From NCBI RefSeq assembly GCF_016863655.1, contig NZ_BOPH01000082.1, forward strand, positions 1-64,000: a DNA stretch of 64,000 nt, read 5' to 3'. The notes beneath the pieces are model-generated. The model saw nothing but the letters and a program-made list of their open reading frames with translations. It was not told where the DNA came from and made no database searches. The DNA comes from Virgisporangium ochraceum (GTDB lineage Bacteria > Actinomycetota > Actinomycetes > Mycobacteriales > Micromonosporaceae). Of this stretch, positions 50,801-59,803 are shown piece after piece. Made by a program: the position numbers and the translations under genes. Within the stretch, counting starts at the first letter, position 1. Each line of letters begins with the position of its first letter.

Positions 50801-52410
50801 GCGCCTCCGCAGACGATGGTGACACTGTCGTCGAGCAGCTGCCGAAGGTCGAGCGGCCCGATGGCGGGCACGTCGAACCCCAGCCACACGATCACGGCGA
50901 GGAGAAACAGGAGCGGGACGATCTGCCGCCACGTCTCGCGGACGACGCCGCTCGGGGGATCACCGATCAGGATGCGGCCGAGATGACGAACCAGCCCGCC
51001 GAAGATCAAGGTCACCGACAGGACGAACACGACCAGCGACGCGATCAGCCCTGCACTGGGTTTTTCCAGCACCTGCTGCACGCCACCCCACAGGATCAGG
51101 AACTCGCTGAGGAAAATGCTGAACGGTGGGGACCCGACGAGGGCCAGCCCTCCGAATCCCAGCAACGCACCGGTGACCGGCATCGCCCGGAGGACCCCAC
51201 CGTAGGGCTCCACGCTCGGGTCGGCCCCGCGGACATCCGTCGGAGACCTCGAGGCGGCCTCCCGGTTCTCGGGGGCCTGCTCGGTGCCGGCGTAGCTGTC
51301 CTGGACGTTGCCGTACGCCAGGAACATCAAAGACTTGGTCAGGCCGTGGTTGAGGACGTGGAGCAGGGCGCCGAACAGGGCGACGGGCCCTCCGATGCCG
51401 AGACCGAGCGTGATGATTCCCATGTGCTCGAGGCTGTGGTAGGCGAGGATGCGCTTGAACCGGTTGGACTTCAGGATGAACGGAACCGACACGACGAGCG
51501 AGAGCAGACCGGCGCCGAGAAGCATCTGCGAGGTGAACGCGCCGTGGTCCGGCAGCGCGAGGTTGGTGATCGTGTAGAACCTGAGGATCGCGTAGAGCGC
51601 CGACTTGAGGAGCACGCCGGACAGCAACGCGCTGACGGGGTACGGCGCCTCACCGTGCGCGTCTGGTAGCCAGGTGTGCATCGGCGCGAAGCCGGCCTTG
51701 GTTCCGTACCCGACAAGGATGAACAGAAACGACAGGCGGACAAGGTCGTCGTTGAGTTCACCGGCCGAGCCGACCAGGTCGGGCCAGTCCATGGACGGAT
51801 GCTGGTCCGACGGGATCGCCCTCGCCAGAAACAGCGTGCCGAGAAGCGCGAAGATGATCCCGGTCGACGTGATGACGATGTACTTCCACGCCGCTTCGAA
51901 CGCCTCCCGTCGGCGTTCGGCGGCGACAAGGAGCGTCGAGGTCACTGTCGTCAGCTCGATGCCGATCCACAACACGACGAGGTTCGCCACCAGGGGAACG
52001 AGGACCATCGTGAAGTGGAACGCGTTGAACAGCGAGTAGAACGCGGTTCGGCTCAACGTGCTCCGGCCGGTCCGCCGGGCCCAGCTACGGCCGGCGTAGA
52101 ACGACGCGACGAGCGCCACGGCGTTGACCAGGAGCACGAAGTAGAGGCTCAACGCGTCGACGTACAGGTGCAGCATCCATAGCCGGACGTGCAGCGTCTG
52201 TGTCATGGTTCCCGCCAACGCGAAGACCAGCGCGAGCGACACCAGCGAGGCGCCGACGGTGACGATGTCCTGGAACCGGTGGGTGACCCGTTCGGAGATC
52301 CAACGATGAACCCATGGCAGCCGCGTCAGTGGCTCCGGGACCAGCACGAGGATCGCCGCGGCCAGCGGCGAGACCAGCAGCATCGTCGCGAGGGAGCCGG
52401 CCGAAGGCAT
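50791..52410 (-). CDS. HyfF/NuoN-like antiporter-type membrane subunit
   Basis: A 539-residue membrane protein with about fourteen hydrophobic segments. The conserved charged residues of proton-channel subunits are present: Glu in LWIGIELTTVTSTLL, Lys in VGYGTKAGFAPMHTWLPDAH, and further His/Lys in HVLNHGLTKSLMFL. So unlike the redox subunits, this ion-translocation subunit looks intact. It lies between the HyfE-like and HyfG-like genes. Confidence 0.9.
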   Translation of the reverse strand: MPSAGSLATMLLVSPLAAAILVLVPEPLTRLPWVHRWISERVTHRFQDIVTVGASLVSLALVFALAGTMTQTLHVRLWMLHLYVDALSLYFVLLVNAVALVASFYAGRSWARRTGRSTLSRTAFYSLFNAFHFTMVLVPLVANLVVLWIGIELTTVTSTLLVAAERRREAFEAAWKYIVITSTGIIFALLGTLFLARAIPSDQHPSMDWPDLVGSAGELNDDLVRLSFLFILVGYGTKAGFAPMHTWLPDAHGEAPYPVSALLSGVLLKSALYAILRFYTITNLALPDHGAFTSQMLLGAGLLSLVVSVPFILKSNRFKRILAYHSLEHMGIITLGLGIGGPVALFGALLHVLNHGLTKSLMFLAYGNVQDSYAGTEQAPENREAASRSPTDVRGADPSVEPYGGVLRAMPVTGALLGFGGLALVGSPPFSIFLSEFLILWGGVQQVLEKPSAGLIASLVVFVLSVTLIFGGLVRHLGRILIGDPPSGVVRETWRQIVPLLFLLAVIVWLGFDVPAIGPLDLRQLLDDSVTIVCGGACP

Positions 52411-52411
52411 G

Positions 52412-53206
52412 CTAGCCCCGCAGCAATCGGTTGTCGCTGACCTGGATGCTGGCGGAGACGCGATGGATCTCCGGCAGGATCCACAGCAGGATCGTGAGCG
52501 TGACCGCCACGTAGAAGAACAGACTCAACATGAAAAGGGAGGCGAGCGCCGGCGGCGAGACCCTGACGGCCGCGAGAAACAGGCCGTGTTCCATCACGAG
52601 CAGGCCGATGATCTGCGCAACGATGTCGTGCTTGTTGATCATGGTAAACAGGCCCTGGAGCAGAAGCGCTATCGCGACCGCGAGGCTCATCACGACGTCA
52701 CCCGCGGCGTCCTCACCGGCTTCCACGCCGCGTAGCAGCCGCGCCGCGACAAGCACCGCCGTGGCTATCAGAACGAGGTCCACTCCAGCGGAGACGCCGC
52801 CGCTCAACCGGGACAGTCCGTTTTGGAGCAGGCTGAGTTCGGCATCGGCCGACGCGCCGCGCAGGTCGCGCCACCAGGCGGCGAGACGGGTCCGGAGCCG
52901 GCGCCGGTCGGATCGGCCGAACGCCGGTTCGGGCGCCATTTCCGGAGCGAGTGACGCTTGCGCCAGTAGCGGCGGCACGTAGACGGCCAGGGCGGCGGGC
53001 AGAACGGCGAGCAGCATGACGGCGTACTCGGGCGGATCGGGAAGGACACTCGCGAGCAGCACCACCACCGTCAGCGTCATCGCCTGCGCCCGGTAGAGCC
53101 GGATCATCTCCTTGAGCGTGATCGAGGCCGAAATAGCGAGGGCCAGGATCACCAGCACGTACGAGAGCAGCGTCGCCAGCTGCTCGACCGCCTCCGACCG
53201 GATCAT
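52412..53206 (-). CDS. HyfE-like membrane subunit
   Basis: A 264-residue protein, somewhat longer than E. coli HyfE. Several membrane segments flank a basic cytosolic loop (FGRSDRRRLRTRLAAWWRDL). The C-terminal NuoK-like part has QGLFTMINKHDIVAQIIGLL and VMEHGLFLAAV, with the membrane glutamate kept. The stop is one base before the HyfF start and the start is four bases after the HyfC stop. Confidence 0.85.
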   Translation of the reverse strand: MIRSEAVEQLATLLSYVLVILALAISASITLKEMIRLYRAQAMTLTVVVLLASVLPDPPEYAVMLLAVLPAALAVYVPPLLAQASLAPEMAPEPAFGRSDRRRLRTRLAAWWRDLRGASADAELSLLQNGLSRLSGGVSAGVDLVLIATAVLVAARLLRGVEAGEDAAGDVVMSLAVAIALLLQGLFTMINKHDIVAQIIGLLVMEHGLFLAAVRVSPPALASLFMLSLFFYVAVTLTILLWILPEIHRVSASIQVSDNRLLRG

Positions 53207-53210
53207 GAAT

Positions 53211-54158
53211 TCACGCGCCCGGTGGTATGCGGCTGACCACGAGCGAGATCACCACGAAGAGCAGGACACCGGCCGCGAGCATGAGACGGGTGTACAGCGC
53301 CCGCAGGCGGACCTTGCCGCGGCTCACCTCCCACACCGCGAGTCCGAGAAGCAGCGCGCAGACCTTGGCGAGGTATACGACGGTGGCCACGAGCAGCGGT
53401 ACGGGCGCCGCCGAGACCGCGATGCCCCACGGCCAGGCCAGAAGGGCGACCAGCGAGATCCCGAACGTCAGCTTCATCGCGTCCGCCCAGGTCACGAGCG
53501 CGAGCAGACGCCCGCTGTACTCCAGGTGGGTACCACGTTCGATCATGGTCAGTTCCAGGTTCGTGTCGGGGTTGTCGAACGGAAGGCGACCTGCCTCGCC
53601 GAGCAGGACGTAGGCGAGCGCGCCGATCACCAGGGGAATCGCCGCGTCGTCGACGAGCGACTCGGTGGTCAGGCCGATCCGGGCCGGCGCCGGCAGGTTG
53701 GTCGTCAGCCGGCTCATCGCGTACACGTAGATGGCGATGAGAAATGCCGGTTCGGCGAGGATGTGCACGAACCACTGCCGGCCGCTGCTCAGCGGGCCGA
53801 ACGGCGCACCGGCGTCGAACGCGGCGAGCCCCGTCGCGAACTTCGCCAGTCCGAGGACGGCCACCACGAACAGGAGGTCGATGCCCGGCCGGGCCGGGAG
53901 GAACACCGTCGGCAGGGCGAAGCCGAGGAGCAGGAAGCACGTGAACACCACCGACGGCGCCATCTGGAAGACCCCCGACGCCGACGCGGGTACGCTGGGC
54001 CGCCGTCTCAGAAGCTTGATCAGGTCGCGGTACCGCTGGAGCGGGTCGCTCCCGCGCCGGCCGGACAGGCGCGCCTTGAACCACTCCAACAGCCCGTCGA
54101 AGAGGGGCGCCACGAGCGCGTATCCGGCGGTCTGTGCGATCGTCAGCCACAGCGCCAT
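53211..54158 (-). CDS. HyfC/NuoH-like membrane subunit
   Basis: A 315-residue protein with eight membrane segments. ATG 54158 is chosen over the adjacent GTG 54161. Family motifs include FKARLSGRRGSDPLQRYRDL near the N-terminus and GRLPFDNPDTNLELTMIERG, the loop that contacts the large subunit. It is the joint between the membrane arm and the soluble subunits in complex-I-like enzymes, and appears intact. Confidence 0.9.
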   Translation of the reverse strand: MALWLTIAQTAGYALVAPLFDGLLEWFKARLSGRRGSDPLQRYRDLIKLLRRRPSVPASASGVFQMAPSVVFTCFLLLGFALPTVFLPARPGIDLLFVVAVLGLAKFATGLAAFDAGAPFGPLSSGRQWFVHILAEPAFLIAIYVYAMSRLTTNLPAPARIGLTTESLVDDAAIPLVIGALAYVLLGEAGRLPFDNPDTNLELTMIERGTHLEYSGRLLALVTWADAMKLTFGISLVALLAWPWGIAVSAAPVPLLVATVVYLAKVCALLLGLAVWEVSRGKVRLRALYTRLMLAAGVLLFVVISLVVSRIPPGA

Positions 54159-54171
54159 CACGTCTCCGCGT

Positions 54172-56286
54172 TCATGACAACGCCAGCACGATCAGCACCA
54201 TGACGACGGCGGCGAAGATGTACAGCAGGTAGGCGCGGACGTCGCCGCTCTGCAGGCGATCGCCGATCCATCCGGACACCGCCTTCGTCCGCATCACCAT
54301 GATGTTGAAGGCGCGGTTGGACACCTCGGCGACGCGTTGGCCCGGAGAGATCTCGAAGGACTCGGGTAGCGGCCCGGTGGCCGGCTCCGAACTCTTCCTG
54401 GCGATCGGGCCCCAGATGAGACCCGACATGGCGGCGCCGGTGTACTGCATGGTCTGCGGCTCGAACGGTTCGCCACCCACCCACACCGGCCGCCTCGACC
54501 ACCGGGACGCCGCCACGCCCAGGGTGATGACGGCCGGCACCACCGCGAGGACGAGCAGTGGCCACGTGGGCAGCACCGTGCGATAGGAGTCGTCGTCGAG
54601 CACCCCGGGAATGTGGATGGTCAGGGCCGTCGGGTCCGCGTCGAGCACGGCGGGGTCGAGGCCGGACGGCGGTAGTGCCTTCGACAACGACGGCACCAGC
54701 AGCCAGGGTTGCAGACCGACCAGCACGCAGCACCCCGCGAGAGCACCCAGGGCCACGCGCATCGACCAGGTGACGCCGCCGCCGGGCGACCGGTCGCGCG
54801 GCTCTCCCAGGAGCGACTCACCGGCGATCTTGATGAACGCGAGCGCCGTCGTGGCGAACGCGATCGCGAGCGTGATGAGCGCGCCGACGAGCGCGACCAT
54901 GGCGAGGAGCGCGACCGCGGCACCCGAGCGGTAGATCGCCTGACCGCTGAAGAGGGTCTGCAGGGTCAGCCACTCGCTGACAAAGCCGTTGAGCGGCGGC
55001 AGCCCCGCGATCGCCGTGGCGCCGATCAGGAACGTGCCGCCGACCCAGGGGGAGCGTCGCAGGAGACCTCCCAGCCGACGCGTCTCGAGCGTGCCGGTCA
55101 GCTTCTCGATCGAGCTCGCGCCGAGGAAGAGCAGCGTCTTGAACACCGCGTGGTTGACCACGTGGTACAGGCTCGCCAGCAGCGCGAGCGCGGCGGCGCC
55201 CCGGATCGCCGGGTTGCCGCTGAACCGGGCGTCGCTGAACATGAGCGCCATCCCGATCCCGGCGAAGATGATCCCGATGTTCTCGACGCTGTGGTACGCC
55301 AACGCGACCTTCAGGTTCTTGCTGAGGAGGGCGTAGAACACCGTGACAAGCGCGGTGATCCCGGCGAGCAGCAGTACCACGGTGCCCCACCACCAGGCGA
55401 CCGGTCCGATGACCCCTTCGAGAATGAGCCTGATGGCGAGGTAGACGGGCACCTTCAGCATGACCGCGGACATCATGGCGTGGACATTCGTCGGCAGATG
55501 CGTATGGACCACCGGAACCCAGAAGTGGAACGGTACGACGCCCGATCGGATGGCGATACCGGTGATCACCAGCGCGAAGCTGAGGTGCGGCACCGGTGAT
55601 TCGCCGCCCTTCCGTAGGACATCGAAGTCCAGCGTGGACCCGCCCACGACGACCGGCAGCAGCCCGGCCAGGAGAAACATCAGGCCGACGTGGCTGACCA
55701 GCACGTACGTTTGCACAGCGGTGCGGCTCCGGCCGGGCTCCTGCCGGATGCGACCGCGGTAGCGCACCAGGTCGGCCGAGCACAACGTGATCAGCTCCAG
55801 CGCGACCAGCAGCCAGAACACGTTGTTGACCAGGAGTGTGAGGAGGAGGCTCGCGACGAACAGGTTGAAGGAACCGGCGACGCTGTGGCGCAGGGGGTCG
55901 TCCCGGAGCCACCCGAACGAGTACACCGCGACACAGGCGGCGCAGAATCCGACCAGCGAGATGAACACGTCGGCCAGTCCGTCGTGGTGGAAGGTCAGGT
56001 CCAACGCCGGAACGTCCGCGACGGGTGCCCGCACCGACAAGACCCGGACCGTCCGGACACAGTCGCCGGCGGCGCAGTTGATGAGGCTGACGGAGATGAT
56101 GACCGCGGCCGTGCTGCCGACCGCCGCGAACGCGAGCGCGGCGCGCATCGACCAGGTCTTCGCCGACTCGATGCCGAGCAGTCGCAGCCGGGCCAGCAGC
56201 ACCCCGCCGTGACCGCACAGCCCCCCGGCCGCGAACAGGAACGCCACGAGGGCGAACGGGCCCGGTCCCGGAATGACGTCAGGCAC
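54172..56286 (-). CDS. HyfB/NuoL-like membrane subunit
   Basis: A 704-residue antiporter-type subunit with about sixteen hydrophobic segments. GTG 56286 is chosen; it overlaps the end of the AAA ATPase gene by eight bases. Channel residues are in LLVALELITLCSADLVRYRG, GVVPFHFWVPVVHTHLPTNV and LYHVVNHAVFKTLLFLGAS. It is the largest membrane subunit and first of the complex genes, directly coupled to the ATPase upstream. Confidence 0.9.
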   Translation of the reverse strand: MPDVIPGPGPFALVAFLFAAGGLCGHGGVLLARLRLLGIESAKTWSMRAALAFAAVGSTAAVIISVSLINCAAGDCVRTVRVLSVRAPVADVPALDLTFHHDGLADVFISLVGFCAACVAVYSFGWLRDDPLRHSVAGSFNLFVASLLLTLLVNNVFWLLVALELITLCSADLVRYRGRIRQEPGRSRTAVQTYVLVSHVGLMFLLAGLLPVVVGGSTLDFDVLRKGGESPVPHLSFALVITGIAIRSGVVPFHFWVPVVHTHLPTNVHAMMSAVMLKVPVYLAIRLILEGVIGPVAWWWGTVVLLLAGITALVTVFYALLSKNLKVALAYHSVENIGIIFAGIGMALMFSDARFSGNPAIRGAAALALLASLYHVVNHAVFKTLLFLGASSIEKLTGTLETRRLGGLLRRSPWVGGTFLIGATAIAGLPPLNGFVSEWLTLQTLFSGQAIYRSGAAVALLAMVALVGALITLAIAFATTALAFIKIAGESLLGEPRDRSPGGGVTWSMRVALGALAGCCVLVGLQPWLLVPSLSKALPPSGLDPAVLDADPTALTIHIPGVLDDDSYRTVLPTWPLLVLAVVPAVITLGVAASRWSRRPVWVGGEPFEPQTMQYTGAAMSGLIWGPIARKSSEPATGPLPESFEISPGQRVAEVSNRAFNIMVMRTKAVSGWIGDRLQSGDVRAYLLYIFAAVVMVLIVLALS

Positions 56287-59200
56287 GCTGCGCCTCCGGA
56301 GGATCCTGGGCGAGGTCCTGGTCGGCCACCGCCTCCAGGTCCTCCCGCTCACCGCGGTGCATCAGCAGGCGGCGGAACAGCGGTATGCCGAACCCGTACC
56401 CGCCCCCGGGGATCTCCCGCACCGCGTCGACGACAACGAGTCGCAGCAGGCTCTCGTCGTAGTCGCCGAGCGGGTCGGCGTCGCCGCGGACGGCCCGCTC
56501 GACGACGTGCCGTCGGACGGTCGCCTTCAACTGGGCGCCGTCCATCGCGCCGGGGTGGCTGAGCAGGGTGAGCAGGATCAGCTTTCCGACGCCGCTCGCA
56601 CGGTCCCACATGTACGCGAAGTGCTCCCAGGCGGCGCTTCCCGGGATCATCATCTGCCGTTCGATGACCTGCAGAACCGTCTTGAACTGCACGTAGCGGG
56701 TGTGGGTCGTGTTGACGTAGTCGACGATTTCGCTGCACAGGAGCTGGATGAAGTACGGGTACCGACCCGCCTCCTCGATGATCGTCTCGACCGCGTCGTC
56801 GGCGAAGCGCAGCCGTGAGCGTGGGGAGACGGCCTCCCAGGGCGTCAGGATCAGACGGCGGGCGGCCTCGGGATCCAGCACGCTCAGCGGAACTATCTTG
56901 AACACGTTGAACAGCGGTGACTCGTAGTCACGCGCTTCCTTGTACAGGCCGAGCGCGCTGGCGACGACCCAGGTCACACCCTGGACGGTGGAGATGGCGT
57001 GCCGCAGCGGAGCGTAGAACTCCGACTTCTCGGCGATCCTGTCGAGAATGTCGAACTCGTCGACGAGCACCACCGGTCGTTGACCGCGCGCGTTTCGCAG
57101 GATGGCGCGGAGCGCGACGACGAACTGGGTTCCGGTGACCGACGGCTCGCCGAGCAGCCGGTCGCTTTCGTCGCTGCGCAACCGCGCGTCGCTCATGGTG
57201 CCGAGGACCGCCTGGTAGAACGTGGTCGCCGTCGGGGTCCCGTGCGGCCAGTCGATCGACTGCAGGTCGAGCACGACCGGGCGGGTCGAGTCCAGCGCGT
57301 CGTGCCAGGAACGCTGGATGCCGAACCACTTCCGCACACCCGACCTGCCGTTGGTGTCGGTCAGAACGGCCTGGACCATGTAGAGCAGCGACGTCTTACC
57401 GGTGCGCCGCGCACCGCGCAGCAGGACGTTCTGCGGCCTGCGGTCGGCCAGGTGGCTGAGGAGCTGCTGCAGCTCCGACCGGCGGCCGTAGAACCGTCGG
57501 TGCTCCATCAGCGGCAGGCCGAACACGTACGGGTTCGGGCGCTGGTGGAACTGTCCACTGTCGACGCCGGTGACCCGCATGACGAACTCGAAGGTCCGCT
57601 CCTGGCGGTCGTGCTCGCCCGCGCACGAGACGGTGCAACGGACCGGAAAGGTCTCGGTGTCGGACACCGACCGGACCGCGAAGCGGAATCGATGGTCGCT
57701 GCCCGGACCGAGGTGCGGCAGAGTCTGCTTGAAGCTGCTGTCGAGAAGCTCGAAGGCCTCCGACACGAACAGTTCCACCTCCACGTCGCGGGCGGCGACG
57801 CTCCCGACGTTCGCCACCGCGAAGACGATGCCGCTGCCGTCCCGGTCCGGTGCGATGCTGCTGGTGCGTAGCTCGACCTCCAGCGCCGCGCCGCCCCGGA
57901 GCTGGCTGACCAGGTCCCGGGTGTCGAGGATGGTGCGTTCGTACAGGCAGCTGAGGATGTTGGCCTGGTGCAACGGCGCGAAGATCAGGCGGAAGCCGCG
58001 GTTGAGCTGGTCGATGCCGCTGATCAGTTGGTCGATCTTGTCACGCACCGGTATCGGGTGCGCCCGGGTGCGGCGGATCGCGTCGACGATCACCGCGTAG
58101 CGCTGGAAACCGCTCCAGAACGGCACGGACAGGAGGTCCATCGGCTGGGTCATGTCGGCAGCGCGGCTGACCACCTTGGGCGTGCTCTCGAAGCGCTCGG
58201 ACGTCGGTCTGATCAGATCCTCGTACGCCTCGGCGCGTCCGCCACCGCGCAGCATCGTTAGCAGTGCCCGGCCCAGACCGAGGAGCAACTGCGCGCGGCC
58301 GGCAAGGTCAGGATCCGGTCCGTCATGGCGGTGGAGGTCGGCCGGGCGTGACTCCAGAACGGCCACCATCGCGGACAGCGACCGGGCGACGTCGGCGCCC
58401 TTACCGCCGCAACCGAACCAGTGGTCCAGGGCCGTGTAGTACGACCGGCGCAGACCGTCGGTGCTCTGGATGAGCAGCTCCAGGACCCGGTGCAACGTCT
58501 CGTACGCTTCGAGCAGCCATTCGTTGCGCCGTGCCTGCCGGGCCCGCCACGGGTCCGTCATGCTGTAGATGGCGCAGCAGTGGATCATCGTTTCGAGCAG
58601 GTCCTCGGTGGTGACCTCGTACGCCTCGCGCTGCCGCCTCTCGTCGAGGAGGTCCTGGGTGAGGAGCCAGGCGTTGCGGGCGAGAATCTCCGTGCGCCCG
58701 ACCCGCCGCAGGATCGGACCGAGATCGCACCACATGGTCGCCGGCGTGCTCACGGCCATCGCATGGCGTAGCGGCAGAAGGGAGAACCGCACCGGTGCGG
58801 TGCTGCCCGCCAGTTCGGTGTCCGCGTCGTCGAGAGACAGTCTGTGGGCGGCGTCGCCGAACGGTCCACCGTCGTCGCCCTCCAACGGCCCCCGGTAGAG
58901 GAACGTTCCGGCGCCCGTGCGAACGAAGGCGTCGAAGTCCCTACTGGGTAGGACCCCGCAGAGATCGTCGACATCGCCCTTGCCGAGGTGGATCTCCAGC
59001 GCGAGGCCGTAGGCCCGTCGAAGGTCCTCGTTGTCGTGGGTCTGCTGCCAGCGCCGGTAGAACGCCCAGCTCAGCTCCGTGAGCGTCGCGCCGAACTCGT
59101 CGTCCAACTGCGAGCGGAGGACGATCGTGCGTAACTCCACCGAATAGCTCGCCGGCTGGGGAATCCCGATCAACGACCGGGCCTCCTCGAACGCGATGAC

Positions 59201-59779
59201 CTGATCGTCGGGGGCGAGGTAACCGGCGGGCAGTGGGCCGGGAACGATGTCGCTGAGGCGGACGACCAGGTCGCGTTCGGGAACGAAGGCGACCATGCCG
59301 CGACGTTTGTCGTCGGGGAGGGCGGCGATCCGGTGGGGCGCGGAGATGGCGGCAATCTCCGCAAGGGCCCGCTGCCGGTAGGAGTCGTTGTGGTGCTCGG
59401 CAAGGTGGGCGATTCTGGCGCGGACGTGGTTGGCGAGTTCCGTCCAGGTCTCCCGGAGTTCCCGCACCATTCCCCGGTTGCGGAATACCCGGTCGAGACG
59501 GCAGAACATCGATCCTTTGGTGGGAACGTCCGACCTGATCAGGTCGACGGCGGCCATACCGAGCACGGGCCCGTCAAACTCGGTCAGACTCGCCGACCGG
59601 AAGGCGTCGAGCGTGATGGCGGTTCCGGGGACGGTGGCCGTGCGCCGGGGCGGGCGGGCGTAGATCAGCAGCAGGTCGTCTGTGTTCATCTTGCTGAATA
59701 CCGCGACAAGTCCCGGAAGCGCGTCGTCGGACAACGCCTTCTTGATTCGACCTATACGTTCAAATGGAACCTGTTTCAT
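56279..59779 (-). CDS. large AAA/STAND ATPase coupled to the Hyf-like complex
   Basis: A 1166-residue cytosolic protein. The first ~620 residues are mostly helical and unrecognised. A beta-sandwich (about 625-735; GIVFAVANVGSVAARDVEVE) resembles CARDB/Ig-like domains. The ATPase (about 755-1060) has Walker A LLRGARRTGKTSLLYMV near 793 and Walker B RPVVLVDEFDIL near 906, then ITVVAS-like sensor VTWVVASALGLYK. A winged-helix-like C-terminus follows. Such archaeal-type ATPases act as signalling switches. Its stop overlaps the HyfB-like start, implying obligatory co-expression with the membrane complex. Confidence 0.82.
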   Translation of the reverse strand: MKQVPFERIGRIKKALSDDALPGLVAVFSKMNTDDLLLIYARPPRRTATVPGTAITLDAFRSASLTEFDGPVLGMAAVDLIRSDVPTKGSMFCRLDRVFRNRGMVRELRETWTELANHVRARIAHLAEHHNDSYRQRALAEIAAISAPHRIAALPDDKRRGMVAFVPERDLVVRLSDIVPGPLPAGYLAPDDQVIAFEEARSLIGIPQPASYSVELRTIVLRSQLDDEFGATLTELSWAFYRRWQQTHDNEDLRRAYGLALEIHLGKGDVDDLCGVLPSRDFDAFVRTGAGTFLYRGPLEGDDGGPFGDAAHRLSLDDADTELAGSTAPVRFSLLPLRHAMAVSTPATMWCDLGPILRRVGRTEILARNAWLLTQDLLDERRQREAYEVTTEDLLETMIHCCAIYSMTDPWRARQARRNEWLLEAYETLHRVLELLIQSTDGLRRSYYTALDHWFGCGGKGADVARSLSAMVAVLESRPADLHRHDGPDPDLAGRAQLLLGLGRALLTMLRGGGRAEAYEDLIRPTSERFESTPKVVSRAADMTQPMDLLSVPFWSGFQRYAVIVDAIRRTRAHPIPVRDKIDQLISGIDQLNRGFRLIFAPLHQANILSCLYERTILDTRDLVSQLRGGAALEVELRTSSIAPDRDGSGIVFAVANVGSVAARDVEVELFVSEAFELLDSSFKQTLPHLGPGSDHRFRFAVRSVSDTETFPVRCTVSCAGEHDRQERTFEFVMRVTGVDSGQFHQRPNPYVFGLPLMEHRRFYGRRSELQQLLSHLADRRPQNVLLRGARRTGKTSLLYMVQAVLTDTNGRSGVRKWFGIQRSWHDALDSTRPVVLDLQSIDWPHGTPTATTFYQAVLGTMSDARLRSDESDRLLGEPSVTGTQFVVALRAILRNARGQRPVVLVDEFDILDRIAEKSEFYAPLRHAISTVQGVTWVVASALGLYKEARDYESPLFNVFKIVPLSVLDPEAARRLILTPWEAVSPRSRLRFADDAVETIIEEAGRYPYFIQLLCSEIVDYVNTTHTRYVQFKTVLQVIERQMMIPGSAAWEHFAYMWDRASGVGKLILLTLLSHPGAMDGAQLKATVRRHVVERAVRGDADPLGDYDESLLRLVVVDAVREIPGGGYGFGIPLFRRLLMHRGEREDLEAVADQDLAQDPPEAQRA

Positions 59780-59803
59780 GCCGGGCTACCTTCCGGCCAC
59801 CGA

